61,298 nucleotides of DNA, taken from assembly GCA_046734335.1 (NCBI GenBank), contig JBKPRA010000022.1, positions 1 to 61,298 on the forward strand, in the 5' to 3' direction. The stretch comes from DATBLE01 sp046734335 (GTDB lineage Bacteria > Actinomycetota > Thermoleophilia > Gaiellales > Gaiellaceae). This document shows, in pieces, positions 23,409 to 32,229 of the stretch. A program made the position numbers and the translations under genes. The first letter of the stretch is position 1. Every line of letters begins with the position of its first letter. Under the pieces are notes generated by a model that saw only the letters and a list, made by a program, of their open reading frames with translations, was not told the origin of the DNA and did no database searches.

Positions 23409-25214
23409 TCAGCCGGCCGTCGCGGCGACCTCGGCCGACTGGGCGCTCGTGTTGACAGAGGTGTCGAACGCGCGGATGACGTAGTACACGGCCGTTCCGC
23501 GCGGAGCAGTAGTGTCGACGAAGATTGGCCTGTCGAGGAACGGGCCGACCGGCTGGTACCCGCTGCCGCTCGTCGTCGACCGGTACACGCGGTAGCCGGC
23601 GAGGTCCGGCTCCGCGCCGTACGACCAGGTGAGCGTAATGATTCCCAGGCCGCCGGGCAGCGCGGTCGGTGTGGACGGCGCCGCCGGAGCGGTCCGATCG
23701 CCGAACAGGAAGCGAAGCCGCTGGAGAACCGGGACGACACCCACCTCTCTGTTCTCGGAGACGGGGAAGTCGCCGCCGCCGGGCAGGTCGTCGTGGAGGC
23801 AGATGGCAGTGGCGACCGCGCTCGCCTCGTGCTCGGCGGTCCATTGGAGCGTCGTCTCTCCCCCGCCGGACAAGGCGAGCTTCTGTGCGGTCGCACGTCT
23901 GAGCAGCTCGTCACGGATCACCGCGCGCGCCACCGCGAGCGTCGCGTGGGAGCGGGTCAGCGCCTCGAGATAACCCCGCTGCTTCGCCCGGAACCGGGCG
24001 ATCGCCGCCTGCTCGGCGATCGCCACGGCCGCGTCCGGCACGGTTGCCCCGGACCGCAGCACGGCGCTCGAGAAGGCGGCGGAAATTGCTTCATGCCGGT
24101 TGTGGAGGACGGCAGCGAGCCCGTCGACGGCGGCGGTTGCGACCGTCCCGCCGTCGTACGCGCAGGTCGCACCGACCGGCAGCACGATCTGACCCTCGGT
24201 CCGCGACGTGTTGAACGCGGGTCCCGCCTTGCTCGGCGCGTCGCACAGCTTCGAGTCGCGGGCCCAGAGGTAGGCGCAGGCGGTGACCAGCTTGTCGGGA
24301 TCGTTCGCGCCGAACAATGCCCAGCCCCACGACCAGATCGACGCGAGCCCGGTCTCCTTCGCGACCTGCGCGGTCGAGAGCGCCTCCCACTTCACGACAC
24401 GGAGCCATGCCTCGACCGGCTCGAGGCCCTGTCGGCCGCCGATCCCGGCCACCCGCGCGGAGTGGAACCCGAGCGCGATTCCGAGCTTGGCCGGGTCGAT
24501 TCCGATGCCCTTGAACTGGGCGACGAAGCCCCGGGCGCCCTCGCGGACCCGACGCGACCCGAGCACGGGCCCCAGCGCCGACAGGCGCGTGCCGTCGAAG
24601 TACAGCTCGTAGACGATCGAACCCGCGTTCGCAACCTGCCGCCACCAGTCGGCCGCGGCGCCGTCGGTGTTCGGGTCGCCGTGAACGAACAGCACCGGCC
24701 GCGCGCCACGGACGTGGAGCTGCTTCATCAGCTCGAGCAGGTTCGCGCGGTAGGTCGCGTTCGCCGACGACCAGGGCGTCTTCAGCGACTCGCCGAAGAG
24801 CTCGTTCAGGGCGACGATCGGCGTCGCGCACGCGGTCGAGGCCGACGCCCGCTGGAACAGCGCGTCTGCGGTCGCGTCGATCGACGCGGGATCGTTCGGA
24901 TCTGCCGGCTGCCCGACCAGGGTTGGCAGGTGCAGCTCGAAATAGGTGGTGGCCGCGCCCTTGTCGCGGAATTGCCTCGGGATGACTGTCCCGCTCGCCG
25001 TGACGACGACGCCCGGTTGCGCGAACAGCGCGCGGATGTCGGGAGCGACGCTGCCCTCCGCATAGTCGATCCAGACCGGTGCTGTGGTTGGGATGCCGCA
25101 CGGATCGGTTGCCTGGCGCGCCGCGCCGGCTCCGCCGACAACGAATGCGCCGGTGAAAACCACGAGCAGGCAACAAAGGCTCCGGGCGGACGACCGGGGG
25201 GTACGAAACACCAT
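23409..25214 (-). CDS. Large secreted protein with C-terminal fibronectin type III domain
   Basis: This 601-residue protein has a signal peptide (about residues 1-33), a large N-terminal region with the feel of a TIM-barrel glycosidase (VWIDYAEGSV, IVALNELFGE, PVLFVHGDPNTDGAAADWW, GLASIWSWGWALFG), a helical middle and a fibronectin type III domain at about 510-601 (LTWSYGAEPDLAGYRVYRSTT). The NELFGE acidic site could be catalytic, but no glycosidase family is recognised with confidence. CAAGGAG before the ATG at 25214 fixes the start. It converges with the molybdenum hydroxylase operon. Confidence 0.75.
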   Translation of the reverse strand: MVFRTPRSSARSLCCLLVVFTGAFVVGGAGAARQATDPCGIPTTAPVWIDYAEGSVAPDIRALFAQPGVVVTASGTVIPRQFRDKGAATTYFELHLPTLVGQPADPNDPASIDATADALFQRASASTACATPIVALNELFGESLKTPWSSANATYRANLLELMKQLHVRGARPVLFVHGDPNTDGAAADWWRQVANAGSIVYELYFDGTRLSALGPVLGSRRVREGARGFVAQFKGIGIDPAKLGIALGFHSARVAGIGGRQGLEPVEAWLRVVKWEALSTAQVAKETGLASIWSWGWALFGANDPDKLVTACAYLWARDSKLCDAPSKAGPAFNTSRTEGQIVLPVGATCAYDGGTVATAAVDGLAAVLHNRHEAISAAFSSAVLRSGATVPDAAVAIAEQAAIARFRAKQRGYLEALTRSHATLAVARAVIRDELLRRATAQKLALSGGGETTLQWTAEHEASAVATAICLHDDLPGGGDFPVSENREVGVVPVLQRLRFLFGDRTAPAAPSTPTALPGGLGIITLTWSYGAEPDLAGYRVYRSTTSGSGYQPVGPFLDRPIFVDTTAPRGTAVYYVIRAFDTSVNTSAQSAEVAATAG

Positions 25215-25291
25215 CTCGTCTCCTTGGTGCTCGACGGGCTGCCTGCCGCGCCGGACGCTACTCCTACGTGACGACCCACACAAGTGAGCGT

Positions 25292-25312
25292 TTAGCGCCG
25301 CATTAGCGCTAA
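25292..25312. promoter_or_regulatory. TTAGCGC half-site and TTAGCGCTAA palindrome
   Basis: A perfect 10-bp palindrome, TTAGCGCTAA at 25303-25312, is preceded at 11-bp spacing by the half-site TTAGCGC at 25292-25298. It sits between the divergent secreted-protein and LLM genes and could be an operator for either. The protein that binds it is unknown. Confidence 0.4.
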
Positions 25313-25339
25313 CCGGGGCGCGCTCCGGTGGAGTCGCTC

Positions 25340-25345
25340 TAGGAT
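25340..25345 (+). promoter_or_regulatory. -10 box TAGGAT of the first LLM gene
   Basis: TAGGAT is followed by six bases and then GTG at 25352, consistent with a leaderless message. The same hexamer and spacing occur before the peroxiredoxin gene and the second LLM gene. Confidence 0.6.
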
Positions 25346-25351
25346 CGGTCC

Positions 25352-26395
25352 GTGCCCCCGCCATTCCGGATCGGCGTCATGCAGCTGACGATGGAGCCGC
25401 TCGAGGAGATCCTCGAGCACGCCCGCGCCATGGACGAGGGCGGCTTCGACACGATCTGGCTCGCCGAGGCCTACCCGTGGTGGCGCAAGCACTCGATGGA
25501 GGCACGCTCGTCGACCGCGCTCTCGGCGCTCGTCGCCCGCGAGACCGAGCGGCTGGCGGTCGGCTGGGGGATCATCTCGCCGTTCACGCGCCACCCGATC
25601 CAGATCGCGATGGAGGCGCGCGTGACGCAGGAAGCGGCCGGCCCGGATCGGTTCTACCTCGGGCTCGGCGTCTCCAAGATCTTCATGCGCCACGCGGCGA
25701 TCGAGTCGAAGCCGGTGGCGGCGATGAAAGAAGCCGCCGAGATCATCCGGGGCGTGCTCGGCGGCGAGGCCGTGGACGTCGAGGGCAAGGTCTTCTCGGC
25801 GCACGTGCCGGCGTTGAAGGACGACGCAGACACACCGCGCTGGGACGTGCCGCTCTACTTCGCGGGGACGGGGCCGATGATGCTCCGCGCCTCGGCCCAG
25901 TCAGCGGACGGGCTGCTGACCGCCTCGATCACCACACCGGCGTTCGTCCGCTATGTCCGCGGCGAGCTGGAGCAGGCCGGCCGCGATCCCGACGACCTCG
26001 ACCTCGGCTGCACGATCGTCGCCTCGATCGACGAGGACCGCGACCGGGGCCGCGACGGCGCGCGCGAGATCGCCGGCATGTACCTGGCCAACAAGGTGCA
26101 GAACATCCAGGGCGCGGCGGACACGCTGCTCGAGTGCGCCGGTCTGACGCAGGACGAGATCCGGCCGGTCGCGGAGGCGATGGAGGAGGGCGGCCGCCTC
26201 GCGGCGAAGGCGGCGGTCACGGACGAGATCCTCGACAAGTGCAAGCCGATCGCCGGCACGCCGGCGGACTGCGTCGCCGCGATCCGGGAATACCGTGAGG
26301 CGGGCTGTACCCACGTCATGCTCGAGCTCTGGGGGAATGACAGGATCGGCCAGCTGGCACGCTTCAGCCGCGAGGTCCTGCCGCACGTGAGGTGA
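25352..26395 (+). CDS. LLM-class flavin-dependent oxidoreductase (F420-type)
   Basis: This 347-residue luciferase-like TIM barrel resembles the F420-dependent reductases and mer-type enzymes. It opens with FRIGVMQLTMEPLEEILEHARAMDEGGFDTIWLAEAY; FYLGLGVSKIFM and VPLYFAGTGPMMLRASAQSADGLLT are typical cofactor-lining segments. Cofactor (F420 or FMN) and substrate cannot be told. GTG at 25352 is six bases after TAGGAT. The next gene, a broken FAD monooxygenase, begins inside its stop, so the pair once formed an oxidative unit. Confidence 0.88.
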   Translation: MPPPFRIGVMQLTMEPLEEILEHARAMDEGGFDTIWLAEAYPWWRKHSMEARSSTALSALVARETERLAVGWGIISPFTRHPIQIAMEARVTQEAAGPDRFYLGLGVSKIFMRHAAIESKPVAAMKEAAEIIRGVLGGEAVDVEGKVFSAHVPALKDDADTPRWDVPLYFAGTGPMMLRASAQSADGLLTASITTPAFVRYVRGELEQAGRDPDDLDLGCTIVASIDEDRDRGRDGAREIAGMYLANKVQNIQGAADTLLECAGLTQDEIRPVAEAMEEGGRLAAKAAVTDEILDKCKPIAGTPADCVAAIREYREAGCTHVMLELWGNDRIGQLARFSREVLPHVR

Positions 26396-27130
26396 GCGAC
26401 CGCCTCTCGGTCGGCATCGTCGGCGGCGGCATCGGGGGCCTCGCCGCCGCGCTCTCCCTGCTCCAGAGAGGCTTCGACATCCACGTCTACGAGCAGGCCC
26501 GGGACTTCGCCGAGGTCGGCGCCAGGATCCAAGTCAGCCCGAACGCTTCGCGGGTCCTGCACCGGCTCGGTTTGGGCGACGCCCTCGCGCGAATGGGCGT
26601 CCGCCCGCTCGCGTGGCGGCAGCGCCGGTGGGATGACGGCCGCACGTTGCTTCATACGCCGCTCGCCGACGCCGTCGTCGAGGCCTTCGGATTCCCCCAC
26701 TACCAGACGCACCGCGCCGATCTGCTCGAGGCGCTGGTGCGCGAGCTCCCCACTGACCGGCTTCACGTCTCCCACCGCCTGACCGGCTTCGACCAACGTG
26801 GTGACCGTGTCTCGCTCGCCTCCGATGCTTCCGTTCATGGCGCAGGGGGCGGCGCAGGTGATCGAGGACGGCGCAACGCTGGCGACGTGCCTCGCCGAGA
26901 CCTCCGGCGTGGAGGCTGCCTTGCGACTGTACGAGTCGGTGCGAATGCCGCGCGCGTCGAAGATCCAGGCGATGTCGGCGCAGAACAAGTTCCGCTTCCA
27001 CCTGCCGGACGGGCCCGAGCAAGAGGAGCGCGACCGGCAGATGGCGACGCAGTCGACCGACTGGTCGATCAACGCAGTCGCCTGGATCTACGGGCACGAC
27101 GCCGGAATCGTCGACGAGGCGCCCGAGTAG
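26392..27130 (+). pseudogene. FAD-dependent monooxygenase with internal out-of-frame deletion
   Basis: The first part, from GTG 26392, is a good flavoprotein hydroxylase N-terminus: a GGGIGGLAAALSLLQRG dinucleotide fold, then YQTHRADLLEALV. Near 26810-26830 the sequence jumps from GDRVSLASD, in frame one, straight to PMLPFMAQGAAQVIEDGATL, in another frame. That is the late FAD motif normally found about 145 residues further on, and it continues to the true C-terminus at 27130. Total coding length is about 245 codons against about 390 expected. The middle substrate-binding portion is lost, so the gene is dead unless this is an assembly error. Confidence 0.8.
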
Positions 27131-27133
27131 TAT
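27128..27133 (+). promoter_or_regulatory. -10 box TAGTAT of the M20 peptidase gene
   Basis: TAGTAT begins with the stop codon of the broken monooxygenase and ends nine bases before ATG at 27143. The spacing is longer than the usual six, so confidence is lower. Confidence 0.4.
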
Positions 27134-27142
27134 CGAGCGGCG

Positions 27143-28384
27143 ATGCAGATCGGGCGACAGTCGAGCGGAGTCCAGATCGATCGGCGCAGCCTCGTCGAGA
27201 CGGCGAGCGCGCTGGTCGACATCCCCAGCCCGACGGGGTCGGAGCAGGCGATGGCCGAGCACATGGCGGGGCTGTTCCACGAGATGGGGCTGCACGTCCA
27301 GTGGCAGGAGGTCGAGGACGGCCGCCCCAACGTGATCGGGACATGGCGCGGGTCCGGCGGCGGCAAGACGCTGATGTTCAACGGCCACATGGATACCTCG
27401 TACTCGGGGCACGAGCCGTGGCTGGCCGGTCACCGCGGGTTTCGGCCCGAGGCGCGTGTGGAGGGCGACTACCTGTTCGGTCTCGGGATCTCGAACATGA
27501 AGGGCGCGCTCGCCTGCTACGTCGAAGCCGTTCGCGCGCTCCAGGCGGCGACCATCCGGCTGAAGGGCGACGTGCTGATCGCCGCGGTCGTCGGCGAGAT
27601 CGAGAAGACGCAGTGGGGCGAGGAGTTCCGGGGGAAGGAGTACCGCGGCTACGCGGCCGGCTCGCGACACCTGGTCTCGCACGGCGGCGTCGCCGACATG
27701 TGCGTGCTCGGCGAGCCGACCGAGCAGCGGATCGTGCTCGGCCATTACGGCTCGATCTGGATGCGGCTGACGACCCGCGGGCCGTTCATCCACACCGCGT
27801 TCAGCGGCGGCCGCTCGGAGGAGAACTCGATCCTGCGCATGCGTGCGGTCCTCGACGCCGTCGCGGAGTGGATCCCGGAGTGGCAGGCGCGGACCTCGTA
27901 CGGCGACAAGCCCGGCGTCGTGAACGTCGGCTCGATCAGAGGAGGGTTCCCCTGGCGGGTGTCGCGGACGCCGGAGCGCACGTCGCTCTTCCTCGACGTG
28001 CGCGTGCCTCCGACGATGCCGATGGCAGAGGCGCGCACCGCGCTCGGCGACTGGGTGCGCGCGCTGCAGGAGCGCTTTCCCGACTTCGGGCTCGACTGGG
28101 AGATCTACGTGTCGGCGCCCGGCGCCGAGATCGAAGAGGGGCACGAGCTCGTCCGCGCGATCGACGAGTCGCACACGGAGGTATACGGCTCGGCGCCGGA
28201 CCGCGACACGGTGCGGTGGTTCTCCGACGCGAGCGTCCTGACCCGCTACGGGATCCCGACGGTCAACTACGGAACCTCGAGTGGGCTACCGGGCGCCGAG
28301 GGCGAGAACCTGGAGATCCGCGGCCTGGTCGACACCGCCAGGGTCTACGCTCTGACCGCGCAACGGGTCTGCGGGGTCGCTTGA
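27143..28384 (+). CDS. M20-family metallohydrolase (ArgE/DapE-like)
   Basis: This 413-residue amidohydrolase has the M20 layout: catalytic domain, small dimerisation domain (about residues 205-320), then the catalytic domain again. Metal motifs are FNGHMDTSYSG and VVGEIEKTQWG, with the late histidine-region segment VNYGTSSGLPGAEGEN. The bridging aspartate of the usual GxGxxDMKGG motif is replaced by asparagine (GLGISNMKGA), which may change metal content. Family members cleave N-acyl amino acids, carbamoyl groups or peptides. It starts a run of overlapping genes (M20, peroxiredoxin-like, FAH). Confidence 0.88.
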   Translation: MQIGRQSSGVQIDRRSLVETASALVDIPSPTGSEQAMAEHMAGLFHEMGLHVQWQEVEDGRPNVIGTWRGSGGGKTLMFNGHMDTSYSGHEPWLAGHRGFRPEARVEGDYLFGLGISNMKGALACYVEAVRALQAATIRLKGDVLIAAVVGEIEKTQWGEEFRGKEYRGYAAGSRHLVSHGGVADMCVLGEPTEQRIVLGHYGSIWMRLTTRGPFIHTAFSGGRSEENSILRMRAVLDAVAEWIPEWQARTSYGDKPGVVNVGSIRGGFPWRVSRTPERTSLFLDVRVPPTMPMAEARTALGDWVRALQERFPDFGLDWEIYVSAPGAEIEEGHELVRAIDESHTEVYGSAPDRDTVRWFSDASVLTRYGIPTVNYGTSSGLPGAEGENLEIRGLVDTARVYALTAQRVCGVA

Positions 28385-28929
28385 CCCTCTACCAGTTGCC
28401 ACACAACCTGCCGGCGCCCGTAGACGACGACGGCTGCGCCCACCTCGAGGGGATGGCCGTGCCGTCGCTGGAGCTGGAGTCGACGCTCGGGCCGGTCGAC
28501 CTTGCGTCGTTCGGGACCGAGCGCGCCGTCCTGTACGTCTACCCCCGCACGGGACGGCCCGGGCGCGAGGTGCCGGCCGAGTGGGACGCCATCCCGGGCG
28601 CGCGCGGCTGCACGCCGCAGTCGTGCGGGTTCCGCGACCACCGCGAGGAGCTGAGCGGCCGGGGCGTACGGCTCGCCGGGCTGTCGGCGCAGACGCTCGA
28701 GGAGCAGATTGAGCTTTCGGAGCGGCTCGGGCTGCTGCACCCGGTGATCGCCGACCCCGAGCTCCGTCTCCGCGCCGAGCTCGGGCTGCCGACGTTCGAG
28801 TTCGAGGGAGCGACGCTGTACAAGCGGGTAACGCTGATCTTCTCGGCCAGGCGGATCGAGAAGGTCTTCTACCCGGTCTTCCCGCCGGACCGGAACGCGG
28901 AGGAGGTGCTTGAGTGGCTCGGCTCGTGA
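28381..28929 (+). CDS. Peroxiredoxin-like protein
   Basis: This 182-residue thioredoxin-fold protein of the AhpC/TSA group has two cysteines in GARGCTPQSCGFRDH, the five-residue spacing typical of atypical two-Cys PrxQ enzymes (peroxidatic C, then resolving C). VLYVYPRTG precedes them as the usual strand. A roughly 20-residue insertion separates that strand from the cysteines. TTG at 28381 overlaps the M20 stop as TTGA. It is an unusual gene to find inside a catabolic operon; it may protect against peroxide made by the flavin oxidoreductases nearby. Confidence 0.82.
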   Translation: MTLYQLPHNLPAPVDDDGCAHLEGMAVPSLELESTLGPVDLASFGTERAVLYVYPRTGRPGREVPAEWDAIPGARGCTPQSCGFRDHREELSGRGVRLAGLSAQTLEEQIELSERLGLLHPVIADPELRLRAELGLPTFEFEGATLYKRVTLIFSARRIEKVFYPVFPPDRNAEEVLEWLGS

Positions 28930-29783
28930 CGTTCGACGAGGGCCGTGTCGGCCGCGTCCAGGACGACGAGATCGTCGTCCTGGACGTGCCGACGACGCGC
29001 GAGTGGTTCGAGCGCGGCGGCGGCGCCGCGACCGGCGAGCGGGTGCCGCTGGCGGGCGCGAAGCTGCGGCCGCCGATCGTGCCGAAGAAGTTCTTCCACA
29101 CGGCCGGCAACTTCCGCGAGCACGAGGAGGAATCGAAGCAGGTCGACTGGTCGCACAAGATCGCGCCCTGGATCGTCTTCTTCCAGAACGTCGATGCGCT
29201 GGTCGGCCAGGACGAGCCGGTCATCTACCCGGAGCACCTGACCGAGGAGCTCGACTACGAGCTCGAGCTGGCGGTGGTGATCGGCCGCGACGGCAAGTGG
29301 TTCGGGCCGGAGGACGCGATGGACTACGTCGCCGGCTACGTGATCTTCAACGACATCACCGCGCGGGACATCCAGCGGCGCGAGATGGAATCGGGCGTGT
29401 TCTCGTTCTGCAAAGCGATCGACACGTTCTGTCCGCTCGGCCCCTGGATCGTCACGGCGGACGAGATCCCCGATCCCCACGACCTGGCGATGGAGCTGCG
29501 GGTGAACGGCGAGGTGCGGCAGACCTCGCATTCGAGCCGGATGTCGGTGACGATCCCGGAGATCGTCTCGCACTACTCGGCGCTGGGGTACTCCGCCGGG
29601 GACGTCTTGTCCACGGGGACCGTTTCCGGCGTCGCCGGGTTCTCGCCCGACGCCGCATCGCTCTATCTGAAGCCCGGCGACGTGATGGAGGCCGAGATCG
29701 AGAAGATCGGCGTGTTGCGCAACCCGGTGATCTCGTGGCAGGACGGCCACGGCGAGCCGGCGCCGCCGCGCGTCCGGTGGTAG
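28914..29783 (+). CDS. Fumarylacetoacetate hydrolase (FAH) family protein
   Basis: This 289-residue protein has an N-terminal about 50-residue domain and a FAH catalytic domain. The metal-binding pattern is ELDYELELAVVIGRDG (two Glu) and VIFNDITARDIQRRE (Asp). FAH-family enzymes hydrolyse or decarboxylate C-C bonds of 2-oxo or diketo acids at the end of aromatic and amino-acid degradation. The GTG at 28914 gives the typical 'RLVTF' opening but overlaps the preceding gene by 16 bases. A second in-frame GTG at 28926 would give a four-base overlap. Confidence 0.9.
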   Translation: MARLVTFDEGRVGRVQDDEIVVLDVPTTREWFERGGGAATGERVPLAGAKLRPPIVPKKFFHTAGNFREHEEESKQVDWSHKIAPWIVFFQNVDALVGQDEPVIYPEHLTEELDYELELAVVIGRDGKWFGPEDAMDYVAGYVIFNDITARDIQRREMESGVFSFCKAIDTFCPLGPWIVTADEIPDPHDLAMELRVNGEVRQTSHSSRMSVTIPEIVSHYSALGYSAGDVLSTGTVSGVAGFSPDAASLYLKPGDVMEAEIEKIGVLRNPVISWQDGHGEPAPPRVRW

Positions 29784-29861
29784 CGGGAGACTTCGCGGTC
29801 GTCGCGCTCCTCGACGCGGAGGGCTCGCGTGGTGGACGGCATCTGGACGACCGCGTCCCTG

Positions 29862-29867
29862 TAGTTT
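29862..29867 (+). promoter_or_regulatory. -10 box TAGTTT of the M24 gene
   Basis: TAGTTT ends six bases before ATG at 29874, so the M24-aldolase pair probably has its own leaderless promoter in the 90-base gap after the FAH gene. Confidence 0.55.
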
Positions 29868-29873
29868 CAGCGC

Positions 29874-31031
29874 ATGACGTGGCCCCGCGACGACTCGAAG
29901 CTCGAGCGTGTGCGCGCGCTCATGGCCGACCGGGAGCTGGACGCGCTCGTCGTCCGCGCACCCGACAACGTCCTCTACCTGACCAACTTCTGGGGGATGA
30001 AGGGCTTCGACGCCTGCGTCTTTCCGCGCGAGGGAGATCCGACGCTCGTCTGCCTCGAGCCGTCGGCCGAGGACGCCGCCCGCACCGCCTGGACGAAGGA
30101 GCTGCGGTTCTTCGGCGGCTACGACGCGGACGACCCGCGGCCGCCCGGACTGCGCGCCCTCGAGCTCGCGCGCGAGGCGGCCGGGAGCTACGACAAGATC
30201 GGCCTCGAGCTCTCGCTCGGCACCCAGGCGGCCGATCGCATGGTCGGCGAACCCACCACCTACCCGAAGGCCTGGTTCGACGCGTTCCCGGACGCGGCCG
30301 ACGCCACGCCACTCCTGAACGAAGCCCGCGCGGTCAAGACCACGCAGGAAATCGAGCGGATGCGCCTCGCGAACGAGATCGCCGCAGCGGCGACGGAGCA
30401 CGTCCAGGGCGTCCTCCGCCCGGGGATGAACTGCGCGCAGGCGGCGGCCGAGTGGCAGGGGTTCGTCCACGGCGAAGGCACGGGCTGGAACGGCCAGGTC
30501 GAGCTCGCGCTGCCGTTCTCCCTCGTCTGGTCGGGCTCGAGCATCAAGACCTTCAGCCCGACGACCGCCGACCCGATCGTCGAGAACGAGCCGACGCTGT
30601 TCGAGATCTGGGTCTGCGCCGACGGCTACTGGGCCGACCACACGAAGAACATCTGCCCCGGGTCGCTCTCACCCAGGTACGCGGAGCTGCTCGACCAGCT
30701 GACCGCCGTCTACGACGACGCGGTCGAGTTCTGCCTGCCCGGCGCGGGCCTGGCCGAGCTCGACCGGCGCGTCCGGAAGGGCATCGCCGACGCCGGATAT
30801 CCCGGGCAGCCGTCGCACCCGATCTGCCACGGCATCGGCGCCCGTGCCCACGAGCCGCCCTACGCCCACCAGGCCGGCGGCGGCGAGATCGCCGAGAGCA
30901 TGGTGCTGGCGATCGAGCCCGGCATCTACTGGCCAGAAGGGGGCGGCCTTCGGCTGGAGGACAATTTCCTGATCACCGCAGACGGCCCGGAGAAGCTGTC
31001 ACCGTTCCCGGATGGCGTCGTCGAGATCTGA
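29874..31031 (+). CDS. M24-family metallopeptidase (Xaa-Pro peptidase-like)
   Basis: This 385-residue protein has a creatinase-N domain (residues 1-135) and a pita-bread catalytic domain. Expected metal ligands are mostly there: Asp in YWADHTKN, His in ICHGIGARAHEPP, Glu in AIEPGIYWPEGG and Glu in LRLEDN. The first Asp of the pair is replaced by Glu (FEIWVCADGYWAD, 11 residues before the second). It is therefore probably a metal-dependent peptidase or amidase, though the altered ligand leaves some doubt. A TAGTTT box lies six bases upstream of the ATG. The next gene overlaps its end by 20 bases. Confidence 0.85.
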   Translation: MTWPRDDSKLERVRALMADRELDALVVRAPDNVLYLTNFWGMKGFDACVFPREGDPTLVCLEPSAEDAARTAWTKELRFFGGYDADDPRPPGLRALELAREAAGSYDKIGLELSLGTQAADRMVGEPTTYPKAWFDAFPDAADATPLLNEARAVKTTQEIERMRLANEIAAAATEHVQGVLRPGMNCAQAAAEWQGFVHGEGTGWNGQVELALPFSLVWSGSSIKTFSPTTADPIVENEPTLFEIWVCADGYWADHTKNICPGSLSPRYAELLDQLTAVYDDAVEFCLPGAGLAELDRRVRKGIADAGYPGQPSHPICHGIGARAHEPPYAHQAGGGEIAESMVLAIEPGIYWPEGGGLRLEDNFLITADGPEKLSPFPDGVVEI

Positions 31032-32184
31032 CCTGATCTGGACGGGCCCGGTGAACGAGCCTCACGCGATCGGCGGCTCGGTCGGGCTCTACGACACCAC
31101 CCTGCGCGACGGCGAGCAGACCGTCGGCGTCGTACTCGATCCACAGCAGAAGCTCGAGCTCGCGCGCGCGATCGACTCGCTGGGCATCGAGCGGATCGAG
31201 GCCGGCTTCCCGCGCGTCTCGCAGGACGACTGGGACGCGGTGAAGCTGATCGCCGAGGCCGGTCTCGACGCCGAGGTCTGGGGTTTCTCGCGCGCGGTCG
31301 CCGCCGACGCGGAAGCGCTCGTCGAGCTCGGCGTGCAGGCGAGCGTGATCGAGTCGCCGATCTCGGACGCCAAGCTGGCGGCGCTCGGGGTCACGCGCGA
31401 GTCGATGCTGGAGCGCATCCGCAACGCCGTCTCCTTCGCGGCCGGACACGGCATCACGGTCGCCTACTTCGGCGTCGACGGCACCCGCGCCGACGTCGAG
31501 TTCTTCCGGCAGGCGTACGAAACGGCGGTCGACGCGGGCGCGGGCGAGGCGGTCGTCGTGGACACGATCGGGATCGCCACGCCCGAGGCGGTCGCGGAGC
31601 TCGTCGGTCGGACGCGCGAGTGGCTCGGTACGGATATCCCGGTCCACTTCCACGGCCACAACGACTTCGGCCTGGCGACGGCGGCGGCCGCCGCGGCCGT
31701 CCGCGCGGGCGCGACCTGGGTGCAGGGGACGATCAACGGCATGGGCGAGCGTGGCGGCAACGCCAACCTGATCGAGGTCGCGCTCACACTGGACGCGCTC
31801 TACGCCGTGTCCACGAATCTCCGCCTCGACCGCGCCCGCGAGGTCTCGCGCCTCGTCCGCGAGACGACCGACACGGAGCTCGAGGCGTGGAAGCCGGTCG
31901 TCGGTGAGAACCTCTTTCGCCGCGAGAGCGGCGCCGTCGCCAGCCAGTTCCACGACCCGCCCGCGATCGAGCCGTACTCGTCGGAGCTGGTGGGGGCCGA
32001 ACGGTCGGTCGTCCTCGGGAAAAAGAGCGGCATCGACTCGATCCGGATCGCTGTCGAGCGCCTCGGTCTCGACGTGCCCGAGGAGCAATGGCCCGACCTG
32101 CTTGCGAAGGTGAAGGCGCTCGGCGCCGAGAAGCACGGTCTCGTCACCGACGAGGAACTGGTGGCCATCCTGGAAAGTCCGTAG
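31012..32184 (+). CDS. DRE-TIM aldolase, homocitrate-synthase-like
   Basis: This 390-residue member of the isopropylmalate/homocitrate synthase family has the defining YDTTLRDGEQT metal and base motif, HFHGHNDFGLA metal histidines and GTINGMGERGGNANL. It lacks the about 120-residue regulatory dimer domain of LeuA. In the family it would condense acetyl-CoA with a 2-oxoacid, or cleave an HMG-type acid. Which one is not decidable here, and no partner isomerase is nearby. ATG at 31012 overlaps the M24 gene; GTG at 31051 is an alternative that removes the 13-residue N-terminal tail. Confidence 0.88.
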   Translation: MASSRSDLIWTGPVNEPHAIGGSVGLYDTTLRDGEQTVGVVLDPQQKLELARAIDSLGIERIEAGFPRVSQDDWDAVKLIAEAGLDAEVWGFSRAVAADAEALVELGVQASVIESPISDAKLAALGVTRESMLERIRNAVSFAAGHGITVAYFGVDGTRADVEFFRQAYETAVDAGAGEAVVVDTIGIATPEAVAELVGRTREWLGTDIPVHFHGHNDFGLATAAAAAAVRAGATWVQGTINGMGERGGNANLIEVALTLDALYAVSTNLRLDRAREVSRLVRETTDTELEAWKPVVGENLFRRESGAVASQFHDPPAIEPYSSELVGAERSVVLGKKSGIDSIRIAVERLGLDVPEEQWPDLLAKVKALGAEKHGLVTDEELVAILESP

Positions 32185-32229
32185 AGATCCATCCGACCGG
32201 CGATCCGGGGACGGTCTGCAGAATCGGAG

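Noticed and set aside
26798..27130. A separate 110-residue gene beginning at 26798
   Set aside because: It is the C-terminal part of the FAD monooxygenase; its first residues are out-of-frame translation of the upstream part. Treated as part of the pseudogene.
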